The translations under genes were made by a program, and so were the position numbers. DNA of 64,000 bases from Williamsia muralis NBRC 105860 (GTDB lineage Bacteria; Actinomycetota; Actinomycetes; Mycobacteriales; Mycobacteriaceae). Where the stretch lies: contig NZ_BDAP01000001.1 of the NCBI RefSeq assembly GCF_001598915.1, positions 1,240,001-1,304,000 of the forward strand, written 5' to 3'. The notes beneath the pieces are model-generated. The model had not been told where the DNA came from, did not search any database, and was given only the letters and a program-made list of their open reading frames with translations. Of this stretch, positions 18,021 to 27,743 are shown piece after piece. How positions within the stretch are numbered: position 1 is the stretch's first letter; each line of letters starts with the position of its first letter.

Positions 18021-19127
18021 GTGGGCGAGGTGCATTCGACCTCAGACGTAGCTGTCATCGGAGCGGGCATCGTGGGCCTGTCCACCGCGTACGCACTTCA
18101 GCGCAGCGGTCTGTCCGTCACCGTGTACGACAGCGGCCCGCCGGGTGGCGGCCAATCGGTTGGCGCATCACGACTTTTCCGGCACGCGCATGACGATCCA
18201 CGCATGGTGGATCTTGCGGTCGAGGCGCGGACGCTCTGGGACCGCTGGTCCGCTGATCTCGGCACCGAGCTCATCTCGGCAGACGGGTCGATCGCGCTCG
18301 GAGAGGTCGCGGCCGGCCGGGTCGACACACTGCGGTCGCGTCCGGGCATCCCGGTGCGGCACCTGTCCGGAGACGAATTGCGTTCGCTGATGCCAATTCT
18401 CGCGCCGTATGACGGCCCCGCCGTGTTCGACGAGCGTGCAGGTGCCATCCGCACCCAGGCCGCCATCGGTGCACTGGCGAACAGCTTGGCCACACCGGTT
18501 GTCACAGACCACGTTCTGACAGTGCGTCCGCTGGGTGATGCAGGGGTCGAAGTGCGGGCCGGCTCGAACGTAAGTGTCCACGGCGACGTGGTGGTGTGCG
18601 CGGGCCGCGGCACCGTCCAGTTGGCAGCCGGCATCGGACTGTCGCTGCCGGTGACGGTCACGGCGCATGCCCGGGCGTCGTTCCGGGTGCGCGATGGCAG
18701 CCTGGCCGCGCTTCCGAACCTGCAGGACGGCAGTGGTGTGTTCGAAGAGGCCGGCGTCTATGGGGCCGCGCACCCCTATCGGTCAGCTTTTGGATTGGGC
18801 ATCGCTCGCGAATTGGAGACCAACGAGCCCGGCGGTGTGGCCGATCCGAACTCCTTGGCCGAGCTCGTCGATCGCGCCGCGGCCTACGTGGCGCGAGCCC
18901 TCCCCGGCTTGGACCCGGAGCCGTTGCGACCCATCAGTTGCTGGATCACGACTCTGCCCTGGGGCGATGACGGCGTTGCCATCTGGCAGGCCGACCACAT
19001 CTTTGTCCTGGCCGGTCACAATCTCTTCAAACACGCGCCCGTGTTGGGCGAGACCCTGGCGCAATCGGTGACGGCCGGTTCGGTGCCCGAGCTGTTCCGT
19101 CCGGAGTCGATGCTGGGCGGCGGCTGA
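18021..19127 (+). CDS. FAD-dependent amine/sarcosine oxidase-like oxidoreductase (DAO family)
   Basis: A 368-residue protein with an N-terminal FAD-binding Rossmann motif (VAVIGAGIVGLSTAYAL) and the DAO-family SVGASRLFRHAHDD segment. The C-terminal GHNLFKHAPVLGE matches the GHGFKFAP motif of monomeric sarcosine oxidase relatives, which carry covalent flavin on a nearby cysteine. It oxidises a secondary amine or amino acid to an imine with H2O2 release, if the family role holds. GTG starts at 18021 and 18030 are both possible; no strong ribosome binding site decides. It follows the PanE-like gene by 24 bases. Confidence 0.8.
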   Translation: MGEVHSTSDVAVIGAGIVGLSTAYALQRSGLSVTVYDSGPPGGGQSVGASRLFRHAHDDPRMVDLAVEARTLWDRWSADLGTELISADGSIALGEVAAGRVDTLRSRPGIPVRHLSGDELRSLMPILAPYDGPAVFDERAGAIRTQAAIGALANSLATPVVTDHVLTVRPLGDAGVEVRAGSNVSVHGDVVVCAGRGTVQLAAGIGLSLPVTVTAHARASFRVRDGSLAALPNLQDGSGVFEEAGVYGAAHPYRSAFGLGIARELETNEPGGVADPNSLAELVDRAAAYVARALPGLDPEPLRPISCWITTLPWGDDGVAIWQADHIFVLAGHNLFKHAPVLGETLAQSVTAGSVPELFRPESMLGGG

Positions 19128-19166
19128 CCACTGGGGCCGGCCCAGCGATGTGACAAGGTGAAACCC

Positions 19167-20567
19167 GTGGTTCTCCTCCCGACGCTGAATCAGTCTGCCC
19201 TCGCCAACGGCGCCGACAAACCTGCGGTGGTGACCGTGGGGGATGTGGTGTTGTCCCGCAGTGACCTCGTCGGCGCCGCGACGTCGGTCGCCGAACGGAT
19301 CCGTGGTGCCCGGCGCATCGCGGTACTCGCCGAACCCACCGCCCAGACGGTGGTCGCGATCGTCGGTGCGCTCATCGCGGGTGTCGCTGTGGTCCCGGTA
19401 CCGCCCGACTCAGGCACGGCCGAGCGTGAGCACATCCTCGCCGACTCCGATGCGCAGGCGTGGCTGGGGGCCGCGCCCGCTGAACCGGGTCTGCCGGTGG
19501 TTCCGGTGCGGATGTACGCGCGGTCGTGGCACAGCCATCCGGAGCCGCACCCGGACTCCACGGCCCTGATCATCTACACATCGGGGACAACGGGCTTGCC
19601 CAAAGGTGTGCCGGTGACCCGCCGTGCGATCGCGGCTGGGCTCGACGCCCTCATCGATGCCTGGGCGTGGACCGCGGATGATGTTCTGGTCCATGGTCTT
19701 CCGCTCTTTCACGTGCATGGCCTGGTGCTGGGTGCCCTCGGTCCGCTCCGCGTCGGCGGTTCGCTGGTGCACACCGTGAAGCCGACCCCCGAGGCCTACG
19801 CGGCCGCACACGGATCGATGTATTTCGGGGTCCCGACGGTGTGGGCTCGGATCGCCGCGGACGAGGACTCGGCGCGCGCGCTCGCAACGGCCCGGCTCCT
19901 GGTGTCCGGGAGTGCCCCGCTTCCGGTCCCGGTGTTCACCACCATCGAAGACCTCACCGGCCACGAGATCGTCGAACGCTATGGCATGACCGAAACACTG
20001 ATCACCGTGAGCACTCGTGCCGACGGCGAGCGGCGACCCGGCTGGGTGGGCACCCCGGTGGCCGGCGTCGAGACGCGGCTGCGCGACGACGAGGGAGCAG
20101 ACGTCCCGCACGACGGGGAAAGCATTGGCGCGCTGCAGCTTCGCGGGCCGATGGTGGCCGCCGGATACCTCAACCGGCCCGACGCCACCGCAGAATCCTG
20201 GTTGGAAGACGGGTGGTTTGCCACCGGCGACGTCGCGGTGATCGATGCGGATGGCATGCACCGAATCGTCGGCCGGTCATCCACAGACCTGATCAAAACC
20301 GGCGGCTACCGGGTGGGCGCGGGGGAGATCGAGACCGTGCTGCTGGGGCACCCGAGCGTGCGTGAGGCCGCGGTGATCGGCGTTCCGGACGATGACCTCG
20401 GTCAGCGGATCGTCGCCTGCGTGGTGGGTGAGGGCATCGTGGAGCAAGACCTCATCGACCTGGTTGCGACAGAGCTGTCGAACCACAAGCGACCCAGAGA
20501 GATTCGGGTGCTCGAGTCGCTGCCGCGCAATGCGATGGGCAAGGTGCAGAAGAAGTTGCTGTTGTGA
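19167..20567 (+). CDS. Acyl-CoA synthetase, FadD36-like
   Basis: A 466-residue ANL-superfamily ligase. The AMP-binding motif IIYTSGTTGLPKGVP is near residues 135-149, RYGMTE is mid-protein, and the hinge and lysine motifs (GRSSTDLIKTGGYRVGAGEIE and NAMGKVQKK) are at the C-terminus. Its compact length and beginning (VVLLPTLN) resemble mycobacterial FadD36, a ligase that may act on short acids such as malonate derivatives. The GTG at 19167 was chosen because AAGGTGA lies at the right distance; a GTG nine bases earlier overlaps that site. It forms CoA thioesters through acyl-adenylates in the cytoplasm. Confidence 0.85.
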   Translation: MVLLPTLNQSALANGADKPAVVTVGDVVLSRSDLVGAATSVAERIRGARRIAVLAEPTAQTVVAIVGALIAGVAVVPVPPDSGTAEREHILADSDAQAWLGAAPAEPGLPVVPVRMYARSWHSHPEPHPDSTALIIYTSGTTGLPKGVPVTRRAIAAGLDALIDAWAWTADDVLVHGLPLFHVHGLVLGALGPLRVGGSLVHTVKPTPEAYAAAHGSMYFGVPTVWARIAADEDSARALATARLLVSGSAPLPVPVFTTIEDLTGHEIVERYGMTETLITVSTRADGERRPGWVGTPVAGVETRLRDDEGADVPHDGESIGALQLRGPMVAAGYLNRPDATAESWLEDGWFATGDVAVIDADGMHRIVGRSSTDLIKTGGYRVGAGEIETVLLGHPSVREAAVIGVPDDDLGQRIVACVVGEGIVEQDLIDLVATELSNHKRPREIRVLESLPRNAMGKVQKKLLL

Positions 20568-20674
20568 CCGCTGCGTAGCGCTTGTGGTGTGAACCTGTCC
20601 CGTTTGCCGAATCCTGCCCGTCTGGCTGCACCTGCCGTTAGCGTGGTTGCACGGCGACGACGAGGAGGTTCCCT

Positions 20675-21055
20675 GTGCACGCATTCCGTGCTGCAGTCGA
20701 GGCGAAGAACATCGACGACATCGAGTCACTGCTGTCCGAATCGGTCACCTTTCACAGTCCGGTGGCGTTTCATCCGTACGAAGGGCGCGAGACGGTGGCC
20801 GCCATCTTGCGCACCGCGTTCGAGACGTTCGAGGACTTCGAATACATCCGTGAGCTGGACTCGCCGCTCGATGGCTACACCGGCCTGGTGTTCAAGGCGA
20901 AGGTCGACGGCCTCGACGTCCACGGTTGCGACTTCATCCACGAGAACCCCGACCACGAGATCGACGAGTTCACGGTGATGCTGCGCCCGATGAAGGCCAC
21001 GCACGCGTTCGCCGACAAGATGGGCGAGAAGTTGGAAGCGGTGCTCGGCAGCTGA
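20675..21055 (+). CDS. NTF2-like / SnoaL-type small protein
   Basis: A 126-residue cone-shaped-fold protein. Typical are the N-terminal helix (AFRAAVEAKNIDDIESLLSESVTFHSP), the EGRETVAAILRTAF helix, and the alternating strand (DGLDVHGCDFIHENPDHEIDEFTVMLRP). It probably binds a small hydrophobic molecule or acts as an isomerase/cyclase, but catalytic residues cannot be assigned. The GTG start has a strong GAGGAGG upstream. It lies between the acyl-CoA synthetase and SDR genes. Confidence 0.75.
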   Translation: MHAFRAAVEAKNIDDIESLLSESVTFHSPVAFHPYEGRETVAAILRTAFETFEDFEYIRELDSPLDGYTGLVFKAKVDGLDVHGCDFIHENPDHEIDEFTVMLRPMKATHAFADKMGEKLEAVLGS

Positions 21056-21106
21056 CGTTAGCCGGACTACGAATAGCTCGCCGGGTGTTGGGGTACCTCC
21101 CCGGCC

Positions 21107-22090
21107 ATGGGACTCACAGTTGCGGTCACAGGGCCGACAGGGGAAATCGGGATCTCGGCAGTCACGGCGCTCGAGGCCGATCCAGGGGTGGATCGGATCC
21201 TCGGGATGGCGCGGCGGGAGTTCGACCCGTCATCGCACGGCTGGACCAAAACCGAGTATCGCCAGGGTGACATCCTCGACCGCGACGCAGTTGATGCGCT
21301 GGTCGGCGACGCCGACGTGGTGGTGCACCTGGCGTTCCTCGTCTTGGGTTCGCGCAGCGAAGGGCAGCGCATCAACCTCGCAGGCACCCGCAACGTGTTC
21401 GAGGCGACCATCGCGGCCGAGCGCCCCAAGCGGATTGTCTACACCTCGTCGGTCGCGGCGTACGGCTATCACTCCGACAACCCTGTGCCGCTGACCGAGG
21501 ACGTACCCACACGCGGTTCGCGTGAGCACTACTACTCCGAGCAGAAGGCCGAGGTCGAGAAGGTCATCGCGGAGATCACCAAGGATTCGTCGATCGAGCT
21601 CTTCATGCTCCGCCCGTGCATCGTCTCCGGTCCGAAGGCCACCGCCCTCGCCGACGCGATGCCGTGGAACTACATCCCCGAGCCCGTCCGCAAGGTAGCG
21701 GGCTCGATTCCCGGTTCCAAGGTCCCGTTTCCGGACACCGGGGTGCCGGTGCAGCTCGTCCATCACGACGACGTCGCCCGGGCCATCGCTCTGTGCGCGA
21801 CCGCCGACGCGCCGGCCGGCGCCTACAACATCGCCGGTTCCGGCACGGTGTCGTTGTCGGACATCGGTCGTGTCCTCGGCGCCCGGCCCGTGAAGGTCCC
21901 GTCTGCGTCGATCACCGTGGTCGCCGAGGTGATCAACCGTCTACCCGTCAAGCCGTCAGATGCCGAGTGGGTCAACATCCTCAAGACATCGGTGGTGATG
22001 GACACGTCGAAGGCGCGTGACGTACTCGGCTGGGAGCCGAAGTACTCCGCAGCCGAGACCCTCGCCGACCTGGCGACCGTTCTCGACTGA
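21107..22090 (+). CDS. NAD-dependent epimerase/dehydratase (extended SDR)
   Basis: A 327-residue extended short-chain dehydrogenase. The cofactor loop VTGPTGEIG (GxxGxxG) is at residues 6-14. The catalytic Ser-Tyr-Lys set is visible in YTSSVAAYG and HYYSEQKAE (YxxxK). The substrate could be a nucleotide sugar or a hydroxyacyl or sterol-like compound; the neighbours favour a lipid-related compound, but that is inference. Gene order with the acyl-CoA ligase and enoyl-CoA hydratase suggests one operon. Confidence 0.82.
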   Translation: MGLTVAVTGPTGEIGISAVTALEADPGVDRILGMARREFDPSSHGWTKTEYRQGDILDRDAVDALVGDADVVVHLAFLVLGSRSEGQRINLAGTRNVFEATIAAERPKRIVYTSSVAAYGYHSDNPVPLTEDVPTRGSREHYYSEQKAEVEKVIAEITKDSSIELFMLRPCIVSGPKATALADAMPWNYIPEPVRKVAGSIPGSKVPFPDTGVPVQLVHHDDVARAIALCATADAPAGAYNIAGSGTVSLSDIGRVLGARPVKVPSASITVVAEVINRLPVKPSDAEWVNILKTSVVMDTSKARDVLGWEPKYSAAETLADLATVLD

Positions 22091-22181
22091 CCGCCACCGG
22101 CGGGTCGGTCCGCTCGCACACCTCGTCTGATGATTGTCTGTTCGCAGTGGGACGTGTCGTGAGGCGATCTGAGGAGCTGCT

Positions 22182-23021
22182 GTGGCAGAGGCGAAGTCGG
22201 AACCCGTTGTCGAATTGGAGCGCCGGGGTGAGATCGCGCTCGTCTGGCTGAACCGCCCGGATCGGCTCAACGCCTTCACCAGCGAGATGCATCGTCAGAT
22301 GATCGACGTGTTCGACCAATGTGATGCCGACGATTCGATTCGCGCAGTGGTCATCACCGGCAGGGGACGGGCGTTCTGCGCCGGAGCCGACCTCGGCGGT
22401 GGGGGCGACACCTTTGTTCTCGACGACGGCGGCAGCGGCGAGGCCCCGCCCGATGAGGGCGGCCGGGTGAGTCTGAGGATCTATCGGTCCACCAAGCCTG
22501 TGGTCGCGGCCATCAACGGCCCGGCGGCCGGTGTCGGAGTGACGATGAGTTTGCCGGCGGACATTCGAATCGCCTCGGAGACAGCCAAATTCGGCTTTGT
22601 GTTCGTGCGTCGCGGGTTGGTGCCCGAAGCCTGTTCGAACTGGTTCCTGCCCCGCATCGTGGGTATCTCAACAGCTTTGGAGTGGGCGATGGGCGGCAAG
22701 ATGGTCTCGGCCGCAGAGGCGCTGGAACGAGGGCTGGTCCGTGAGGTGGTGCCAGTGGATCAAGTCTTGGACCGGGCCATCGAGGTCGCGACGAATCTGG
22801 TCACGGGTACCGCTCCCGTCTCGGTGGCGCTGACTCGTCAGTTGATGTGGGCGATGCTCGGTGCGGAGAGCCCGGAGGTCGCTCATCGCGCCGAGTCGAA
22901 GGCGATCTTCGTTCGCGGTACCTCCGACGACGTTCGCGAGGGCGTGAACTCATTCCTTGAGAAGCGCGCGCCGGAGTTCCCGATGAAGGTGTCCGACGGA
23001 CTGCCGGATCTCCTCGGGTGA
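22182..23021 (+). CDS. Enoyl-CoA hydratase/isomerase family protein
   Basis: A 279-residue crotonase-fold protein. The CoA and oxyanion-hole elements are FCAGADLGGGG and INGPAAGVGVTMSLPADIRIA. The RRGLVPEACSNWFLPRIVG segment holds the glutamate expected for hydratase or isomerase chemistry. It probably acts in beta-oxidation of a CoA ester made by the upstream ligase. GAGGAG precedes the GTG start. It converges with the PucR gene, with only five bases between stops. Confidence 0.88.
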   Translation: MAEAKSEPVVELERRGEIALVWLNRPDRLNAFTSEMHRQMIDVFDQCDADDSIRAVVITGRGRAFCAGADLGGGGDTFVLDDGGSGEAPPDEGGRVSLRIYRSTKPVVAAINGPAAGVGVTMSLPADIRIASETAKFGFVFVRRGLVPEACSNWFLPRIVGISTALEWAMGGKMVSAAEALERGLVREVVPVDQVLDRAIEVATNLVTGTAPVSVALTRQLMWAMLGAESPEVAHRAESKAIFVRGTSDDVREGVNSFLEKRAPEFPMKVSDGLPDLLG

Positions 23022-23026
23022 ACCAC

Positions 23027-24634
23027 TCACGACGGGTCGATGATCATCAGTGCTGCGTGGAGCGACGTGCGCGACTCGGCGTCGTTGATGTCGACGCCGA
23101 GTAGGCGCGACAGCGTGTCCAGGCGCGCATAGAGGGTAGGCCGCGAAAGCTTCAGCGATTTGGCGAGTTCGGCTTTGTTGCCGCCGAGGTCGAGGTAGCG
23201 ACGCAGTAGCGCGAACAGTTCGTCACCGTGTTTGGCGCGGTGTTCGAGCAGTCCCCGCAGTTCCGTTTCAGCAAAAGCTTGCACGCGCGGATCGTCGCGG
23301 ATCAAGGCGACCAGTCCACGAAGGCGGGTGTCGGATGATCGGTGGAACGGGCGGTCGTCGGGGAGGGCGAGCGCGACGTCGGCAACGTGACCGGATTCGT
23401 CGAAACCTATTGCTGCATCGGTGATCTGGGTCGATTCGGGGCCGACACCGATCACGCATCTCATCACGCCTTCGACCCGCATGATGGTCTGCCGGATCGA
23501 GACGCACACGTTGGTCATGTGTTCGAGACGTTGGGTGGCTGAAGCGGTGTGCCGTTGGGCGAGCAGGACATCGATACGTCGCCCGCCCTCGGATGCCGTG
23601 GTGAGTGCGGTGTGCCGTGTGACCTTGATCGTGTGCGTGACCGAGTCGAGGATGCGGGCTCGGTGTTGTTGCACCAGCACCTGGTCGGCGCCACCGGCAT
23701 CACGGAGTCGGATGGTCATCGCGATGTAGGCGCGGCTGCGTCGAAGCCCCAGCGCGAAGGCCCTGGCGGTTGCTTCTGCCTCGGTGCGAATGCGGTTGTG
23801 CCGCAGGTCGTCTATCAAGCCACCCTGTGCACGTAGTTCGAGTGAGCTGCGGTCTTGCTCGGTCATCCGGTTGAGGGCGATCGCCTGAGCGGCTCGTTCG
23901 ACGATGACAACCGACCGGTTGTCGGCATCGTGCGTCTGCGGCACGACCAACCGGCCCCAGGTCTGGGGATGCGCGCCCACGGGCCGGGCCAGCCAAGCGT
24001 CGGGGTCGGCGTCGCGCTGGGCGCCGACCTCGGGGGTCAGGCGGGATCGCCGGTCCCAGTCGGCCAACAGTGTTGCGGGCTCGGTGCCGGAGAAGGCGAC
24101 AACCTGCCGGTTCAGATCTTCGAGTACCACCGGTGACCCGAGCATGTGCGCTGCGGCCGTGACGATTTCGTCCACAGTCGCACGACGCATGCTGAGATCG
24201 GTGAAGGTCTCGTGAGCGCTGCGGGCGAACTCCAGTTCACCGTACTGATCGGCGACGATGGTGCGGTGCACCTGCTCGGTGAGCTGCACGAACCGGATCT
24301 GTCGATGCAGCGCGATGACAGGGAAGGCGAGTGAGCGGCCGGCCTCGATGACCGATCTCGGCACCTCATCGATATGGACGCCCAGCTCGATGATCAGTCC
24401 GACCGCGCCGGCCGCGGCCAGGCCGTGGAGGTAGGTGTCCCGCGTGGGCGTGTCGGTCAGCGCGCGGCCGGTGGTGAGTACCAGCTCGCCGCCCTCGAGC
24501 AGATCGGACAGGTCGGCGAGGTCGCTGACGTGCACCCAGCGGACCGGCACATCAAGGGAGCCGTCGGAGACCAGTTCGGGCTGCCCGGCCTGCACCACTG
24601 GAAGTGCGAGGATGTCCGCGACCGTCGGCTGCAT
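23027..24634 (-). CDS. PucR-family transcriptional regulator
   Basis: A 535-residue regulator. Residues of about 8-125 form the N-terminal PucR domain (VADILALPVVQAGQPELVS and ELVLTTGRAL), the middle is a GAF-like sensor, and the last 60 residues carry the HTH_30 helix-turn-helix (LGGNKAELAKSLKLSRPTLYARL). Members sense nitrogen compounds and often activate the adjacent operon. It is divergent from mmsA and the aminotransferase gene, a pairing that suggests control of beta-amino acid or taurine-type catabolism. The ATG at 24634 was chosen over an upstream TTG. Confidence 0.9.
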   Translation of the reverse strand: MQPTVADILALPVVQAGQPELVSDGSLDVPVRWVHVSDLADLSDLLEGGELVLTTGRALTDTPTRDTYLHGLAAAGAVGLIIELGVHIDEVPRSVIEAGRSLAFPVIALHRQIRFVQLTEQVHRTIVADQYGELEFARSAHETFTDLSMRRATVDEIVTAAAHMLGSPVVLEDLNRQVVAFSGTEPATLLADWDRRSRLTPEVGAQRDADPDAWLARPVGAHPQTWGRLVVPQTHDADNRSVVIVERAAQAIALNRMTEQDRSSLELRAQGGLIDDLRHNRIRTEAEATARAFALGLRRSRAYIAMTIRLRDAGGADQVLVQQHRARILDSVTHTIKVTRHTALTTASEGGRRIDVLLAQRHTASATQRLEHMTNVCVSIRQTIMRVEGVMRCVIGVGPESTQITDAAIGFDESGHVADVALALPDDRPFHRSSDTRLRGLVALIRDDPRVQAFAETELRGLLEHRAKHGDELFALLRRYLDLGGNKAELAKSLKLSRPTLYARLDTLSRLLGVDINDAESRTSLHAALMIIDPS

Positions 24635-24743
24635 TGACACAGTGTAAGGCAATCGCGGTCACAACATACATACTGTCGGCCCTACCGGGGCTGGTCAGCG
24701 TGGATGCTGGAACCAGAGAAGTCCCTTTGACGATAGGACCCCC

Positions 24744-26270
24744 GTGACGCAGACCGTTGCCGACAAACCTGCCACCACCGCGTCGACCATTGGCCATTGG
24801 AGTGGGGGCCAAGCCTTCGCCGGCGCGGCCGACCGCTCTGCTCCGGTCACCAATCCCGCGACCGGTGAGGTCACCGGGAACGTGGCGCTGGCGGATGTCG
24901 ACGACGCCCGTGCGGTGATCGATTCTGCGCGAGCGGCATTTCCGCAGTGGCGAGACACTTCATTGGCCAAGCGCACGTCGGTGCTGTTCGCCTTCCGCGA
25001 GTTGTTGAACGCCCGTAAGGGCGAGCTGGCCGAGATCATCACTGCCGAACACGGCAAGGTGGTCAGTGATGCGCTCGGCGAGATCAGCCGTGGTCAGGAA
25101 GTCGTCGAGTTCGCTTGTGGCATCGCCCATCTGCTCAAGGGCGGTATCACCGAGAACGCCTCGACCAAGGTTGATGTCGCCTCGCTTCGTCAGCCGCTCG
25201 GACCGGTCGGCATCATCTCCCCGTTCAATTTCCCGGCCATGGTCCCGATGTGGTTCTTCCCGATCGCCATCGCCGCGGGAAACACCGTGGTGCTCAAGCC
25301 GAGTGAGAAGGACCCGTCGGCTGCGTTGTGGCTCGCGGAACTGTGGGCCGAGGCAGGTCTGCCGGCGGGCGTGTTCAACGTGCTGCAGGGCGACAAGGTC
25401 GCGGTCGACGAATTGCTGACCAATCCTGCGGTCAAAGCCATTTCGTTCGTCGGCTCCACTCCCATTGCGCAGTACGTGTATTCGACGGCAACAGCGCACG
25501 GCAAGCGTGTGCAGGCGCTAGGCGGCGCCAAGAACCACGCCATCGTTCTTCCTGATGCAGATCTCGATCTGGCGGCCGACGCCATGGTGAATGCCGGCTT
25601 CGGCTCGGCGGGGGAGCGGTGTATGGCCATCTCCGCGCTCGTCGCCGTCGGCGGTATTGCCGATGAGCTCGTGGCGAAGATCGCCGAGCGCACCGTGGGC
25701 CTGAAGATCGGCGACGGCACACGCGGCACCGACATGGGGCCGCTGGTCACCAAGGCCCATCGCGACAAGGTTGCCTCCTACGTCGATGCAGGTGAATCCG
25801 ACGGCGCCACCATCGTGGTCGACGGACGCCAGGTGCAGGCCGACGGCGGCGAGGGCGGATTCTGGCTCGGCCCAACGCTCATCGACCACGTGACCACCGA
25901 CATGAGCGTGTACACCGACGAGATCTTCGGCCCCGTCCTGTCCGTTGTTCGTGTGGACACCTACGACGAGGCCATCGATCTGGTGAACTCCGGGCCGTTC
26001 GGCAACGGCACCGCCATCTTCACCAATGATGGTGGCGCGGCACGTCGGTTCCAGAACGAGATCGAGGTCGGCATGGTGGGCATCAATGTTCCGATCCCGG
26101 TGCCCACCGCGTACTACAGCTTCGGCGGCTGGAAGAACTCGCTGTTCGGCGACACTCACGCCCACGGCACCGAAGGCGTGCACTTCTACACCCGCGCCAA
26201 GGTGGTCACCACACGCTGGCTCGACCCGAGCCACGGCGGCATCAATCTAGGCTTCCCGCAGAACAACTGA
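24744..26270 (+). CDS. mmsA: CoA-acylating methylmalonate-semialdehyde dehydrogenase
   Basis: A 508-residue aldehyde dehydrogenase of the MmsA group, which converts (methyl)malonate semialdehyde plus CoA and NAD to acetyl- or propionyl-CoA and CO2. The catalytic cysteine is residue 293 in GERCMA, and the group-specific segments ISPFNFPAMVPMWFFP, QALGGAKNHAIVLPDAD and NVPIPVPTAYYSFGGWK are all present. It works on products of beta-alanine or valine breakdown. The next gene is an aminotransferase that could supply malonate semialdehyde from beta-alanine. The GTG start follows AGGACC. Confidence 0.93.
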   Translation: MTQTVADKPATTASTIGHWSGGQAFAGAADRSAPVTNPATGEVTGNVALADVDDARAVIDSARAAFPQWRDTSLAKRTSVLFAFRELLNARKGELAEIITAEHGKVVSDALGEISRGQEVVEFACGIAHLLKGGITENASTKVDVASLRQPLGPVGIISPFNFPAMVPMWFFPIAIAAGNTVVLKPSEKDPSAALWLAELWAEAGLPAGVFNVLQGDKVAVDELLTNPAVKAISFVGSTPIAQYVYSTATAHGKRVQALGGAKNHAIVLPDADLDLAADAMVNAGFGSAGERCMAISALVAVGGIADELVAKIAERTVGLKIGDGTRGTDMGPLVTKAHRDKVASYVDAGESDGATIVVDGRQVQADGGEGGFWLGPTLIDHVTTDMSVYTDEIFGPVLSVVRVDTYDEAIDLVNSGPFGNGTAIFTNDGGAARRFQNEIEVGMVGINVPIPVPTAYYSFGGWKNSLFGDTHAHGTEGVHFYTRAKVVTTRWLDPSHGGINLGFPQNN

Positions 26271-26285
26271 CGCACGGAGTTTCCC

Positions 26286-27668
26286 ATGACTGCAGTAGCT
26301 TCCACTCTTCCCAGTGGCCAGGACACCGATTCGGCACTGGCCGAGGGTCGACGTGCGTACGAACTCGATCGCGCACACGTGTTCCATTCGTGGTCGGCGC
26401 AAGCCAAGATCGACCCGATGACAATTGTCGCCGCGCAGGGCTCGTTCATCTGGGATGGCAAAGGCAACCGGTTGCTCGACTTCTCCTCGCAGCTGGTCAA
26501 CACCAACATCGGACACCAGCATCCGAAAGTTGTTGCCGCGATTGCCGAACAGGCGGCGAAGCTGTGCACCGTCGCGCCACAGCACGTCAACTCGGCACGG
26601 TCCGAGGCTGCACGGCTGATCGCCGAGCGAACACCCGGCGACCTCAACCGCGTGTTCTTCACCAACGGTGGTGCCGATGCGGTGGAGCATGCGGTGCGCA
26701 TGGCGCGACTGCACACCGGGCGATACAAGGTGCTCTCGCGCTACCGCTCCTACCACGGCGGTACCGACACCGCGATCAATCTGACCGGCGATCCCCGGCG
26801 TTGGCCCAACGACTACGGCACCAGTGGCACAGTCCATTTCGACGGGCCGTTCCTGTATCGCTCCACATTTCACTCCGCTGATGAGCAGGAGGAGTGTGAC
26901 CGCGCGCTCGAGCATCTGGACCGATTGATCGCCATGGAAGGTCCCGCTTCGATAGCGGCGATCATCCTCGAGTCGGTGCCCGGGACCGCTGGAATCATGG
27001 TGCCGCCACCGGGATATCTGGCGGGCGTCCGTGAGATCTGCGACCGCTACGGGATCATGTACATCGCCGACGAGGTGATGGCCGGGTTCGGACGGACCGG
27101 TCAGTGGTTCGCCATCGACAACTTCAACGTCATCCCGGATCTCATCACCTTCGCCAAAGGCGTGAACTCCGGGTATGTCCCGCTCGGCGGGGTTGCCATC
27201 AGCGACGCCATCGCCGCGACCTTCGCCGACCGACCGTACCCGGGCGGCCTGACGTACTCCGGCCATCCGCTCGCCACGGCGGCAGCGGTCGCCACCATCA
27301 ACGCGATGGAAGACGAGAAGATCGTCCAGAATGCTGCCCGTATCGGTACCGACGTTCTCGGACCGGGACTGCGGGACTTGGCTGCCCGTCACCCGTCGGT
27401 CGGCGAAGTACGAGGGCTCGGAGTGTTCTGGGCCATCGAGTTGGTGGCCAACCCGGTCACGCGTGAGCCGATGGCGCCGTATGGCGGTACCAGCACTGCC
27501 ATGAACGAGGTGATCGCTGCCTGTAAGTCGAACGGGCTGTTGCCTTTTGCGAACTTCAACCGGATCCACGCGGTGCCGCCGTGCACGGTGAGCGACGACG
27601 AGGTGCGCGAGGGCCTGGCCATCCTCGATGCCGCGCTCGCTGTTGCCGACCGGCACGTGGTGTCCTGA
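26286..27668 (+). CDS. Class III (omega-amino acid) aminotransferase
   Basis: A 460-residue PLP-dependent aminotransferase. The PLP lysine is residue 291 in TFAKGVNSGYVPLGG, and the cofactor-contact segment ADEVMAGFGRTG precedes it. FTNGGADAVEHAVRMARLHTGR and SYHGGTDTAINLTGDPRRWPND are reminiscent of taurine or omega-amino acid transaminases. With MmsA it would take beta-alanine to acetyl-CoA; taurine or beta-aminoisobutyrate are alternatives. It begins 15 bases after mmsA. Its last 50 codons recur in decayed form at 30692-30882, three kilobases away. Confidence 0.88.
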   Translation: MTAVASTLPSGQDTDSALAEGRRAYELDRAHVFHSWSAQAKIDPMTIVAAQGSFIWDGKGNRLLDFSSQLVNTNIGHQHPKVVAAIAEQAAKLCTVAPQHVNSARSEAARLIAERTPGDLNRVFFTNGGADAVEHAVRMARLHTGRYKVLSRYRSYHGGTDTAINLTGDPRRWPNDYGTSGTVHFDGPFLYRSTFHSADEQEECDRALEHLDRLIAMEGPASIAAIILESVPGTAGIMVPPPGYLAGVREICDRYGIMYIADEVMAGFGRTGQWFAIDNFNVIPDLITFAKGVNSGYVPLGGVAISDAIAATFADRPYPGGLTYSGHPLATAAAVATINAMEDEKIVQNAARIGTDVLGPGLRDLAARHPSVGEVRGLGVFWAIELVANPVTREPMAPYGGTSTAMNEVIAACKSNGLLPFANFNRIHAVPPCTVSDDEVREGLAILDAALAVADRHVVS

Positions 27669-27706
27669 CCGTCCGCTGACGCGACGCATTTGCTCACTGT
27701 TCTCGG
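27521..27706 (+). repeat. Parent copy of a segmental duplication (aminotransferase 3' end and downstream bases)
   Basis: The last 148 bases of the aminotransferase gene and about 38 bases beyond its stop are repeated with many substitutions at 30692-30882. Shared blocks include CTGTAAGTCGAACGG, CTGTTGCCTTTTGCGA, CGGATCCACG and TGGTGTCCTGAC. The copies are direct repeats about 3.2 kb apart. Confidence 0.8.
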
Positions 27707-27743
27707 GTTTGCTCGGTCTACGGACCGAGCAAACTCGGGTTTT
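27704..27743 (+). terminator. Intrinsic terminator after the mmsA-aminotransferase operon
   Basis: GTTTGCTCGGTC (27707-27718) pairs perfectly with GACCGAGCAAAC (27723-27734) around a TACG tetraloop, and the stem extends further through a GU pair. A short T run ends the element at 27740-27743. It lies 40 bases after the aminotransferase stop and separates the metabolic operon from the type VII cassette. Confidence 0.8.

Noticed and set aside
24635-24743. TTGACA-like hexamer near the PucR start as a -35 for mmsA
   Set aside because: No -10-like hexamer lies at 16-18 bases; the nearest candidate is about 28 bases away.
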